Shown here piece after piece: positions 57,712 through 64,000 of a stretch of 64,000 nucleotides of DNA (position 1 is its first letter; each line of letters begins with the position of its first letter). The notes beneath the pieces were generated by a model that was not told where the DNA came from, did not search any database, and worked only from the letters and a program-made list of their open reading frames with translations. The DNA lies in the IMG/VR virus record IMGVR_UViG_3300003322_000128, positions 1 to 64,000 of that record; one strand, written 5' to 3'. Made by a program: the position numbers and the translations under genes. This DNA comes from a virus.

Positions 57712-59025
57712 ATGGAGATTAAGAAGGCTCAGTGGGCTTCAGATGGCGAAAGTATTCGTCTGACGATGCCACTTTCTAAGGTTGATAAGGAGAACCGCCT
57801 AGTTTCAGGGTGGGCCTCTCTTGACAACGCTGATAGCCAAGGAGATGTAGTTCTCAAGGAGGCCAACCAGCGTGCATTCAGCCGTTTCCGTGGAAACATC
57901 CGAGAGATGCATCAGCCAATTGCTGTTGGTCGCATGGTTGATTTCAAGGAAGACTCCTACTTCGACCAGGAGACGCAGAAGTTCTATAATGGAATTTTTG
58001 TTACAGTATATGTTTCCAAGGGTGCGCAGGATACTTGGGAGAAGGTTCTAGACGGAACGCTCCAGGGATTTTCTATCGGCGGTGCGATTAAGGATGCTGA
58101 GACTCAGTGGGTAAAGGAAGCAAATGCAGCCATCCGCTTTGTTAAGGACTATGACCTAGTTGAACTAAGCTTGGTAGATTCTCCAGCTAACCAGCTTGCA
58201 AATATCTTCTCTATTACAAAGTCATCTGATGGTGAGGTTGTAATGAAGGGAATTGTAGCAGATACTCATTCAGAGAATGTCTACTACTGTGAGCAGGATG
58301 GTATTGCTAAGACTTCCACTGATGAGTCAGCAGAATGCGGTAACTGCGGTTCCGCAATGCAAAACATTGGATGGTTTGAGTACGGCAGCGATGAAGAGAA
58401 GGCGGAAAAGGTTTCGTCACTAGTTGCTGCACGTAATTCTTCTAACACGAGCGGTTCAGAGGAACCAATCGCTAAGCAGGATACTGCACAAAACGAAGGA
58501 GGTGTAATCGTGGCAGAAGAGAACAAGAATTCTGAGACTGAGGTTCCGGCCGGTTCTACTTCAACTGAGGTTAACGAAGTTGCAGAAGAAGGAAAGGCTG
58601 AGACTGAAGTTGAGTCAAGCACAGAGACAGTAGCAGAAGAGGCAAAGAAGGAAGAGGAGACCGCCGACAATTCGGAGGTTGCTCCAGAGCCAGACATTGC
58701 AAAGATGTTTGGTGACCTACAGACTGCTATTTCGTCTGGCCTTGAGAAGAATGCAAAGGCGGCTGAGGAAGCAATTGCTAAGGCAGCAGAAGCATTCGAG
58801 ACCAAGGTAGGAGAACTTGTAGAGAAGCACGAAGAGCTTGTAAATAAGTTTGAGTCTCTAAAGACTGACATCGGTGGCGTTGAAAAGCGTCTTGAGGGTG
58901 TAGAGTCTGAGACTGCTATGAAGAAGTCCGGAGACCTAGGCGGGTCAACGGAGGATACCCTAAAGAAGAGTAAGGGTTCAACGTGGGGCGGGCGCTTCCT
59001 CGGCCTTTCCGACCTACAAAACTAA
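57712..59025 (+). CDS. Prohead protease fused to scaffold, 437 aa
   Basis: Residues 1-170 match the HK97/XkdF-type prohead serine protease: VSGWASLDNADSQGD, the catalytic-type His in REMHQP, GFSIGGAI and LVELSLVDSPAN. Then a zinc-type segment (CEQDG...CGNCG). The C-terminal 170 residues are acidic then coiled coil, the pattern of a scaffold. The protease would cleave scaffold and capsid during maturation. Confidence 0.87.
   Translation: MEIKKAQWASDGESIRLTMPLSKVDKENRLVSGWASLDNADSQGDVVLKEANQRAFSRFRGNIREMHQPIAVGRMVDFKEDSYFDQETQKFYNGIFVTVYVSKGAQDTWEKVLDGTLQGFSIGGAIKDAETQWVKEANAAIRFVKDYDLVELSLVDSPANQLANIFSITKSSDGEVVMKGIVADTHSENVYYCEQDGIAKTSTDESAECGNCGSAMQNIGWFEYGSDEEKAEKVSSLVAARNSSNTSGSEEPIAKQDTAQNEGGVIVAEENKNSETEVPAGSTSTEVNEVAEEGKAETEVESSTETVAEEAKKEEETADNSEVAPEPDIAKMFGDLQTAISSGLEKNAKAAEEAIAKAAEAFETKVGELVEKHEELVNKFESLKTDIGGVEKRLEGVESETAMKKSGDLGGSTEDTLKKSKGSTWGGRFLGLSDLQN
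58510..59025 (+). CDS. Nested scaffold protein, 171 aa (internal start)
   Basis: Inside and in frame with the protease gene, AAGGAGGTG (58496-58504) is followed by a GTG at 58510. This is one of the best ribosome binding sites in the window and is out of place within a coding region. It would give the scaffold domain alone, as in lambda C/Nu3. Confidence 0.65.
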   Translation: MAEENKNSETEVPAGSTSTEVNEVAEEGKAETEVESSTETVAEEAKKEEETADNSEVAPEPDIAKMFGDLQTAISSGLEKNAKAAEEAIAKAAEAFETKVGELVEKHEELVNKFESLKTDIGGVEKRLEGVESETAMKKSGDLGGSTEDTLKKSKGSTWGGRFLGLSDLQN

Positions 59026-59056
59026 TTTCTAGGAAATATGGAGGTGACACAAACAG

Positions 59057-60055
59057 ATGAGTAATACAGAACTACTAGAGAAGGTTATCCGTACTACCGA
59101 GGTTGGTTCCGGTGGTGGTGGTCTTCTTAACGCAGAGCAGGCAGACCGTTTCATTGATTACATGTGGGATGCAACTGTACTTGGTTCACAGGTACGTACA
59201 ATCCGCATGCGTGCAACGGAGCAGGACATCGACAAGATTGGTGTTGGAGAGCGTCTAATGCGTGTTGCAACTGAGGCTGTTGACGACGGTGTCAACGCTG
59301 GTGCGACATTCACCAAGATTTCTCTAACTACAAAGAAGTTGCGTCTTGACTGGGAGCTTTCAACCGAGTCTCTTGAGGACAACATTGAAGGTGACGCTCT
59401 TGAGGACCACATTGCGCGCCTTATGGCAACGCAGGCGGGTAACGACATTGAGGATGTTGCTATTAACGGTAACACCGCTCTTACTTCAGACCCGCTGATG
59501 AAGGCATTTGACGGTTGGCGTAAGCTAGCCCTTGCAGGTGGACACGTTGTTGACCACGCTGGACAGCCACTTAACCGTGCTGCTGCCAACAAGGCTCTTA
59601 AGGCAATGCCACGTAAGTACATGCAGCGACGTAACGGTCTTAAGTTCTTCACCGGTTCAAACCTAATTCAGGATTACCTATACGGTCTAACACAGACTGC
59701 TTCTGGCCTAATCAGCCTTGAGCAGGTTGCGCAGAACGTAACCCAGAACGGTGTTCGTACTGAGGGTCCTGCTGGATTTACCAGTCAGGCAATCTTCGGT
59801 GTTCCAGTTCAGGAGGTTCCACTATTCCTTGAGACAGTGGATGGTGACTACTCAGGTGCTACAGGTGACCATGGTGACCTATGGCTAACATTCCCACAGA
59901 ACATGCTTTGGGGTGTAAAGCGTGAGATTCAGGTTTACCGTGAGTTCAAGCCAAAGAAGGACACAATCGAGTACACAATGTACTGCCGTGTTGGTACACA
60001 GATTGAGAATGCAGACGCTTTCGTTGTTGTAAAGAACGTTAAGGTCTCAGCCTAA
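59057..60055 (+). CDS. Major capsid protein, HK97 fold, 332 aa
   Basis: The length, position after protease/scaffold and pattern fit HK97-fold capsid proteins: an N-terminal helix (LLNAEQADRFIDYMWDATVL), the E-loop/P-domain region with LRLDWELSTESLEDNIEG, and the end VPLFLETVDGDYSG then YCRVGTQIENADAFVVVKNV. GGAGGTGACACAAACAG precedes the ATG. Codon use is strongly biased, as for a highly expressed gene. Confidence 0.92.
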   Translation: MSNTELLEKVIRTTEVGSGGGGLLNAEQADRFIDYMWDATVLGSQVRTIRMRATEQDIDKIGVGERLMRVATEAVDDGVNAGATFTKISLTTKKLRLDWELSTESLEDNIEGDALEDHIARLMATQAGNDIEDVAINGNTALTSDPLMKAFDGWRKLALAGGHVVDHAGQPLNRAAANKALKAMPRKYMQRRNGLKFFTGSNLIQDYLYGLTQTASGLISLEQVAQNVTQNGVRTEGPAGFTSQAIFGVPVQEVPLFLETVDGDYSGATGDHGDLWLTFPQNMLWGVKREIQVYREFKPKKDTIEYTMYCRVGTQIENADAFVVVKNVKVSA

Positions 60056-60069
60056 AATTCTGTTTGACG

Positions 60070-60098
60070 AACCCCGCCCAAAAGGGCGGGGTTTCGTG
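60070..60098 (+). terminator. Intrinsic terminator after the capsid gene
   Basis: AACCCCGCCC/GGGCGGGGTT with AAAA loop (60070-60093), then TTCGTGTTTT. An AAGCTT (60107-60112) and TATAAT (60117-60122) follow, so a promoter may overlap; no good -35 is seen. Confidence 0.87.
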
Positions 60099-60147
60099 TT
60101 TTACACAAGCTTCTGCTATAATGAAATCAACATGGAGGATATGATTA

Positions 60148-60537
60148 ATGAGTTTTGAGACACTAAAGAAGGAAGACCTTCTGAAGATTGCCGATGATTA
60201 CGGCGTAGAAACAAAGCCAACCGACACTAAGGCGGTCATTATTGCTGCGCTTGCTGAGGATGGCGTTAATTGGGAAGATGTTGCTAAGATGGACAAGACT
60301 GTTGCAGAACAGGATGCTGTTCTAAAGGAAGAGGCTGCTGAAAAGAAGTCTAATGGACCTAAGCAGCTTCTTAAGATGCTTCGTGCGAATGGAACATACG
60401 AAATTCGCGGGATTAAGTTCACCAAGGAACACCCATTTGCTCTTGTACCAGAAGATGATGCTGAGTATATCGTAGAAAGCGATGCTCAGGGATTCCGTTA
60501 CGCAACTCCAAAGGAGGCTGCGGAATATTATGGCTGA
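60148..60537 (+). CDS. HeH/LEM-domain head protein, 129 aa
   Basis: The N-terminal 40 residues (KKEDLLKIADDYGVETKPTDTKAVIIAALAEDG) form a HeH/LEM helix-extended-loop-helix. The C-terminal half is beta-like (GTYEIRGIKFTKEHPFALV). Similar proteins sit after capsid genes in actinophages and may be capsid decoration or head-completion factors. Confidence 0.75.
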   Translation: MSFETLKKEDLLKIADDYGVETKPTDTKAVIIAALAEDGVNWEDVAKMDKTVAEQDAVLKEEAAEKKSNGPKQLLKMLRANGTYEIRGIKFTKEHPFALVPEDDAEYIVESDAQGFRYATPKEAAEYYG

Positions 60538-60916
60538 TATTGTCTTCCCAGGAATGGCAGCGGGGGGTCCTATTGGACAGGACTATCTTCCTGCCAATTA
60601 TGACCTTGTGCTGTATAAGGGAGACTATCTACCATTTACAGTAACTCTTAAGGACAGCCAGGGTAATGCGATTGACCTAACGGGTCATACAGCAAAGTGC
60701 AGTCTAAGGACGTCCTTTGATGCAGTAGAATCTTTTGACGCAGATTGCACAATTACTCCGTCAGAGGGAACAATTGATATTGTATTTCCATCATCGTTGA
60801 CATCAACTTTGACAGCAAGTTCCTACATTTGGGATTTTCAGGTAACTGATGAAGATGGAAATAACAGAACGTATTTTGCTGGTGACGTCACAGTATACTC
60901 AGAGGTAACAAGGTGA
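60530..60916 (+). CDS. Ig-like head or tail protein, 128 aa
   Basis: ATG at 60530 overlaps the previous stop. After a flexible start, the segment [27 protein letters not shown] resembles the BppU/Ig-like N-terminal modules of phage tail and fibre proteins. It may attach the downstream fibre proteins. Confidence 0.7.
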   Translation: MADIVFPGMAAGGPIGQDYLPANYDLVLYKGDYLPFTVTLKDSQGNAIDLTGHTAKCSLRTSFDAVESFDADCTITPSEGTIDIVFPSSLTSTLTASSYIWDFQVTDEDGNNRTYFAGDVTVYSEVTR

Positions 60917-61467
60917 CAACCCCATCAGGGCCAATTAATATTGAAATTGTGCAGGCGGAGTCCCCAATGGTATCTATTACCAGGACTCCGCCACCTGGTG
61001 TTTCTGTTTCAGGTTCTGGGCCAAGAGGTCCGCAGGGAATTCAGGGACCTACAGGGGCTACCGGAGCGACAGGGCCCAAAGGAGATAAAGGCGACACTGG
61101 TAATACTGGTGCAACAGGAGCCACGGGCGCAACTGGTCCTGCCGGAAATAATGGTACAGATGGTGCACAATGGTTGAATGGAACAGTAAATCCAACAAGT
61201 GGCCAGGGTGTTGTTGGAGACTGGTTTATTAATACAACAAGTCAGGATGTATTTAAGAAGACTAATTCAACCACATGGACATTGCAAGTCAATATTAAGG
61301 GTGCCACTGGTGCTACTGGAAGTACAGGTGCGCAAGGTGTCAAGGGCGATACTGGAGCAGCCGGACCAAATAATTTGGTTATTGTTACGGCTGGAACTGC
61401 ACTACCAACCGACCCAACAGAACTAGCTGCTCTTGAAGGCAAGTTGTGGGTGGAGTACACGCCATGA
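60913..61467 (+). CDS. Collagen-like tail fibre protein, 184 aa
   Basis: GTG start overlapping the previous stop (GTGA). Residues 34-88 and 127-150 are Gly-X-Y repeats ([16 protein letters not shown]), forming a collagen-like triple helix, interrupted by a globular piece with W. It is probably a fibre shaft followed by the LamG tip protein. Confidence 0.87.
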   Translation: MTTPSGPINIEIVQAESPMVSITRTPPPGVSVSGSGPRGPQGIQGPTGATGATGPKGDKGDTGNTGATGATGATGPAGNNGTDGAQWLNGTVNPTSGQGVVGDWFINTTSQDVFKKTNSTTWTLQVNIKGATGATGSTGAQGVKGDTGAAGPNNLVIVTAGTALPTDPTELAALEGKLWVEYTP

Positions 61468-62246
61468 CAGGAGTTCTACTTGGTGAGTGGGGATTTCTCG
61501 ATAATCTGAATGATACATCTGGTCATGGTCATACAGCTACTGTAAATTACACTCCAACGTATGTAAATGGACCTCATGCTGGTTCACGGGGGATTACATT
61601 TTCGGCAGACGGACAGACTATTACTTATGGCCGAACAGGTCTAGAACCAGTCGCATCAGACGGGGGTGTTTGTATGATGGCTTGGGTTAAACTTTCGGCA
61701 TCATCAACCGGATATCTTGGAGTTATCCATAAGCACAGAGACCCAAGCTCATTGTCTACTAGAGCAGGCTGTGACATGATTGGGAACAAGTTCAGACCAT
61801 TTGCGAGATGGCGTGACCAGCTAGCTTTTGCAGATGGAATTGGCCCGGATTTGAACGATAACACTTGGCATCATCTTGCTGTAGTAGATGCAGATGACAG
61901 ATATGAATGGTATGTCGATGGAACAAGTGTTCAGTCTGCAAGTAGAACGGGAACGGGAAGTGTAACTTGGGAGCCTTATCCATGGTTTAGTGGTTTTACT
62001 GCGGACATGCATTCAAGCTCTCTGCTTTCAATTTCTGGAGTGAGGATTTTTTCCGGGTCACTGACAACAACTGAAGTAAATACATGGAAGAACACTGCTA
62101 TTACATCTGCTCAGCCGGGAAATATTATTGTGGGCGGTATTAAGAAGCCGGTTTCTTCAAAGTCTGCCATTGTCGGCGGGGTTAAGAAGTCAGTTTCAGG
62201 TGCATATGTTATTGTAGGTGGAGTAAAGAAGCCTGCAAACCTATAA
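61464..62246 (+). CDS. LamG-domain fibre protein with C-terminal repeats, 260 aa
   Basis: The ATG overlaps the previous stop. A LamG-like domain ([40 protein letters not shown]) fills residues 4-210. The tail has three short repeats, [36 protein letters not shown]. Likely receptor or surface-glycan binding. Confidence 0.82.
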   Translation: MTGVLLGEWGFLDNLNDTSGHGHTATVNYTPTYVNGPHAGSRGITFSADGQTITYGRTGLEPVASDGGVCMMAWVKLSASSTGYLGVIHKHRDPSSLSTRAGCDMIGNKFRPFARWRDQLAFADGIGPDLNDNTWHHLAVVDADDRYEWYVDGTSVQSASRTGTGSVTWEPYPWFSGFTADMHSSSLLSISGVRIFSGSLTTTEVNTWKNTAITSAQPGNIIVGGIKKPVSSKSAIVGGVKKSVSGAYVIVGGVKKPANL

Positions 62247-62276
62247 CTCAATTTTAGGTTTTATATATTCAAATGT

Positions 62277-62284
62277 GATATACT
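62277..62284 (+). promoter_or_regulatory. Extended -10 promoter for a leaderless gene
   Basis: TGATATACT (-10 TATACT 62279-62284), the same extended form as at 53374 and 53506. No good -35 is seen. The ATG follows 6 nt after the -10. Confidence 0.55.
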
Positions 62285-62290
62285 GACGAC

Positions 62291-63211
62291 ATGGAAATCT
62301 ATAGAAATGAACTAGCAAATATTGACCTGAAGGTGCCTGTCACTGCGGTCAGTGGAACCTTTGAGGTAGCTGCCTATGAAGGTAACACACTGCTGTACAC
62401 GTTCGCAACTGTATCACAGATTTCTGGTGGCTATAGAGTCGTGCTTCCATTCAGCCTTGTTCAGTCAGATAAGACTATCCAGATTAGATGGAAGTTCAAT
62501 TATGTTGAAAATTCTGTAACCAAGACATACAACTACACTACTGTTGTTGATGTTGTGACTCCGTATGTGACTTTGGATGAAATTAAGGAAGCTATTCCTG
62601 AAGTTTTGACCATGTTCGATACCACTGACAAGATGGACCTTGAGCTGAAGAGGCTTGAGAGAAGGATTCGCGGCATTATTGATAATTATACCGGGCAGTC
62701 ATTTGGCAGGTATGTTGGAACACGTGAGGTGATTGGTTCTGGTGATGAAGAGCTTAAGCTTTCTGATAGGCTGGTTTCTCTAGAAAACATTGCTGGAGCG
62801 AATATTATTTACTCAAGTGACGGCATTTCTTCTCCTGGCCTTTACACTTCTAGAGGAGACGGATGGTACATTGGATTTTCCGCCCCAACTCCTACAGGTG
62901 ATTATGTGTTTGAGAATGTTATCAGAGACCCGGACAGTGTTTATTCGCGCGGGTTTAGGGATAATTTTGTCTATACAATTACTGGAGTATGGGGATGGGA
63001 CGATGTTCCTGCCGAAGTTAAAGAAGCAGCCCTGTCACTTTGTGAAGATGAATTGTGTCCACAAGCAGAATATAGAGACAGATACTTGAAGAGCATTTCT
63101 GGAGATGGCTGGAGATACGAGTACAATCCAAATGCTTACTATGGAACAGGAAGTGTGATTGTAGACCAGCTTCTTGAGCCTTTCCGACGTAGCACTATGG
63201 TTGTGATTTAA
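62291..63211 (+). CDS. Head-tail connector with N-terminal beta domain, 306 aa
   Basis: Residues 1-95 are a beta domain like the BppU/Ig module. From 95 the pattern DEIKEAIPEVLTMFD, LKRLERRIRGIIDNYTGQSFG and VPAEVKEAALSLCEDEL matches gp6-type head-tail adaptor proteins that bind the portal. The fusion is unusual. The mRNA is probably leaderless. Confidence 0.75.
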   Translation: MEIYRNELANIDLKVPVTAVSGTFEVAAYEGNTLLYTFATVSQISGGYRVVLPFSLVQSDKTIQIRWKFNYVENSVTKTYNYTTVVDVVTPYVTLDEIKEAIPEVLTMFDTTDKMDLELKRLERRIRGIIDNYTGQSFGRYVGTREVIGSGDEELKLSDRLVSLENIAGANIIYSSDGISSPGLYTSRGDGWYIGFSAPTPTGDYVFENVIRDPDSVYSRGFRDNFVYTITGVWGWDDVPAEVKEAALSLCEDELCPQAEYRDRYLKSISGDGWRYEYNPNAYYGTGSVIVDQLLEPFRRSTMVVI

Positions 63212-63700
63212 TTGATTAGATGTCTAGCAAGTGCGAAGTTCAGTATGCTGGCAGACATTGTGAAGCCTGATGCTGCACCAGATGATTCTTCATCATCAAC
63301 AGGTCATTGGGAATGGGTTCAGGACCCTGATTCCTGGGCTTTCATTCAGGTTTGGGTAACAGATGACCCAAATACCCCGGATGTGGAAGGTCATGTTGTC
63401 ACAGTTAAGTGTCGTGCTAAGGCTGCAATGACCGGAAGCATCCGAGCAGCAGAACAGTTTGGCTCAGAGTATTTGAATGAGGAGTGGGTTAAGCTCGAAC
63501 TACCATTTAATGCCGATATTACTCTGAGAGACAGAGTAGCCAATATCAGGACTCTCAAGGGACAGACTCTTTGGTCTGAAGAGGAATCTGATGGCAATCC
63601 ACCAACTACATTCGATGTATTCAGGGTTTCTCCTGAAATCGACGGGTTTGGAATGCTTATTGGCAAAATTGCTCTAGTCAAGAGGGCGGTTGTTCAATAA
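63212..63700 (+). CDS. Head-tail joining or neck protein, 162 aa
   Basis: TTG start directly after the previous stop; ATG at 63249 is an alternative. The sequence has a flexible Ser-rich part, then a beta-rich domain (WAFIQVWVTDD; ITLRDRVANIRTLKGQTLW) of the type found in head-closure proteins. Assignment rests on position as well as pattern. Confidence 0.66.
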   Translation: MIRCLASAKFSMLADIVKPDAAPDDSSSSTGHWEWVQDPDSWAFIQVWVTDDPNTPDVEGHVVTVKCRAKAAMTGSIRAAEQFGSEYLNEEWVKLELPFNADITLRDRVANIRTLKGQTLWSEEESDGNPPTTFDVFRVSPEIDGFGMLIGKIALVKRAVVQ

Positions 63701-64000
63701 TGGCTAAAAAGTACATTGGTTTCAATGTTGACATTGCTGAGTCAGCCGCCCTCACCGGATTTTTGCAAGAGCTTTCTATGGGTATTAAGACATCTAGACA
63801 TATTGGTCCAGTCCTTAAGTATACCCATGTGATTATGTCACAAGCATTTACTGATTATATGTCAGTAGTTGGTCCAGCGCAGCCTTCAAGGTTCCATCAT
63901 GTCTATGAATGGGGGCAGATTGGAGACCCTACAGCTAAATTGTGGGACGATAAGCTTTTGGGAAGCGGTGCTACAAGGACAGCGACATTTTCTTGGCGGG
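63700..64000 (+). CDS. Neck/tail protein, N-terminal fragment
   Basis: The ATG shares a base with the previous stop and the frame runs off the window after 100 codons. IAESAALTGFLQELSMGIKTSRH, then GPAQPSRFHHVYEWGQIGDP, is the form of minor tail or tail-completion (gp10/HK97 gp10-like) proteins. Truncated by the window edge. Confidence 0.65.
   Translation, partial: MAKKYIGFNVDIAESAALTGFLQELSMGIKTSRHIGPVLKYTHVIMSQAFTDYMSVVGPAQPSRFHHVYEWGQIGDPTAKLWDDKLLGSGATRTATFSWR

Noticed and set aside
58284-58871. A Ser/Ala-rich 195-codon - strand frame
   Set aside because: It mirrors the Glu/Ala-rich scaffold part of the protease gene; a typical codon-bias shadow.
1-64000. CRISPR array, integrase, attachment site or insertion sequence
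   Set aside because: I saw no regularly spaced direct repeats with unique spacers, no recombinase motifs and no transposase or terminal inverted repeats.

Overview
This window is a contiguous piece of a double-stranded DNA tailed bacteriophage genome. The structural module at its right end (portal, prohead protease with scaffold, HK97-type major capsid protein, head-tail connectors, LamG and collagen-like tail proteins) and the dense, overlapping small genes leave little doubt. The host is most likely Streptomyces or a close relative. The window encodes an SsgA-like (SALP) sporulation-type protein, a WhiB-like iron-sulfur regulator and an Lsr2-like DNA-binding protein, families restricted or nearly restricted to actinomycetes, and it has many leaderless-type promoters. 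Its G+C is far below that of Streptomyces, which fits the ten tRNA genes that support a foreign codon usage. The layout resembles large tRNA-bearing Streptomyces siphophages; that assignment is inference. No integrase or terminase large subunit lies in the window.

Region 1 (1-35.2 kb, all + strand) is an accessory and early/middle region of about 115 small genes. Recognisable products: macro domain, rIIA- and rIIB-like proteins, two metallophosphoesterases, WhiB, two HNH nucleases, KTSC-domain protein, thioredoxin-like protein, NADAR (YbiA-like) protein, Rnl2-type RNA ligase with a nucleotidyltransferase-like partner, SsgA-like protein, Lsr2-like protein, DUF932 protein, secreted NlpC/P60 hydrolase, cREC-like protein, kinase-like protein, and many short membrane or zinc-ribbon proteins. 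Seven tRNAs (Lys, Ile, two Glu, two Gly, Gln) are interspersed. The striking feature is a family of at least 35 intergenic stem-loops, each with a different stem sequence but nearly always followed at once by (C)AAGCTT and then the ribosome binding site of the next gene. Several of these double as promoters with the -35 hexamer in the loop.

Region 2 (35.2-36.9 kb) is largely non-coding: one small gene, strong palindromes, repeats spaced 20 bp apart, three perfect DnaA-box-like TGTGGATAA sequences and large inverted repeats. It is a candidate origin or control region.

Region 3 (36.9-43.2 kb, + strand) is a block of small unknown genes with visibly higher G+C and a different class of intergenic hairpins. 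It ends at a strong terminator at 43.38 kb facing a convergent - strand operon.

Region 4 (48.2-43.4 kb, - strand) carries a secreted Rpf/transglycosylase-like protein, three tRNA-Thr genes behind a strong promoter, small proteins, ThyX, a PnuC-like membrane protein, a C5-cytosine methyltransferase and zinc-ribbon peptides.

Region 5 (48.3-64 kb, + strand) carries paired GT4 glycosyltransferases, a B12-dependent class II ribonucleotide reductase, an amidase endolysin, a short terminated RNA unit, and the head and tail genes. The last gene runs off the window.

The genes suggest a lytic phage that supplies its own nucleotide synthesis (class II NrdJ, ThyX, thioredoxin), translation (tRNAs, RNA ligase), ADP-ribose counter-defence (macro, NADAR, perhaps PnuC-like) and host-programme interference (WhiB, SsgA-like, Lsr2-like).
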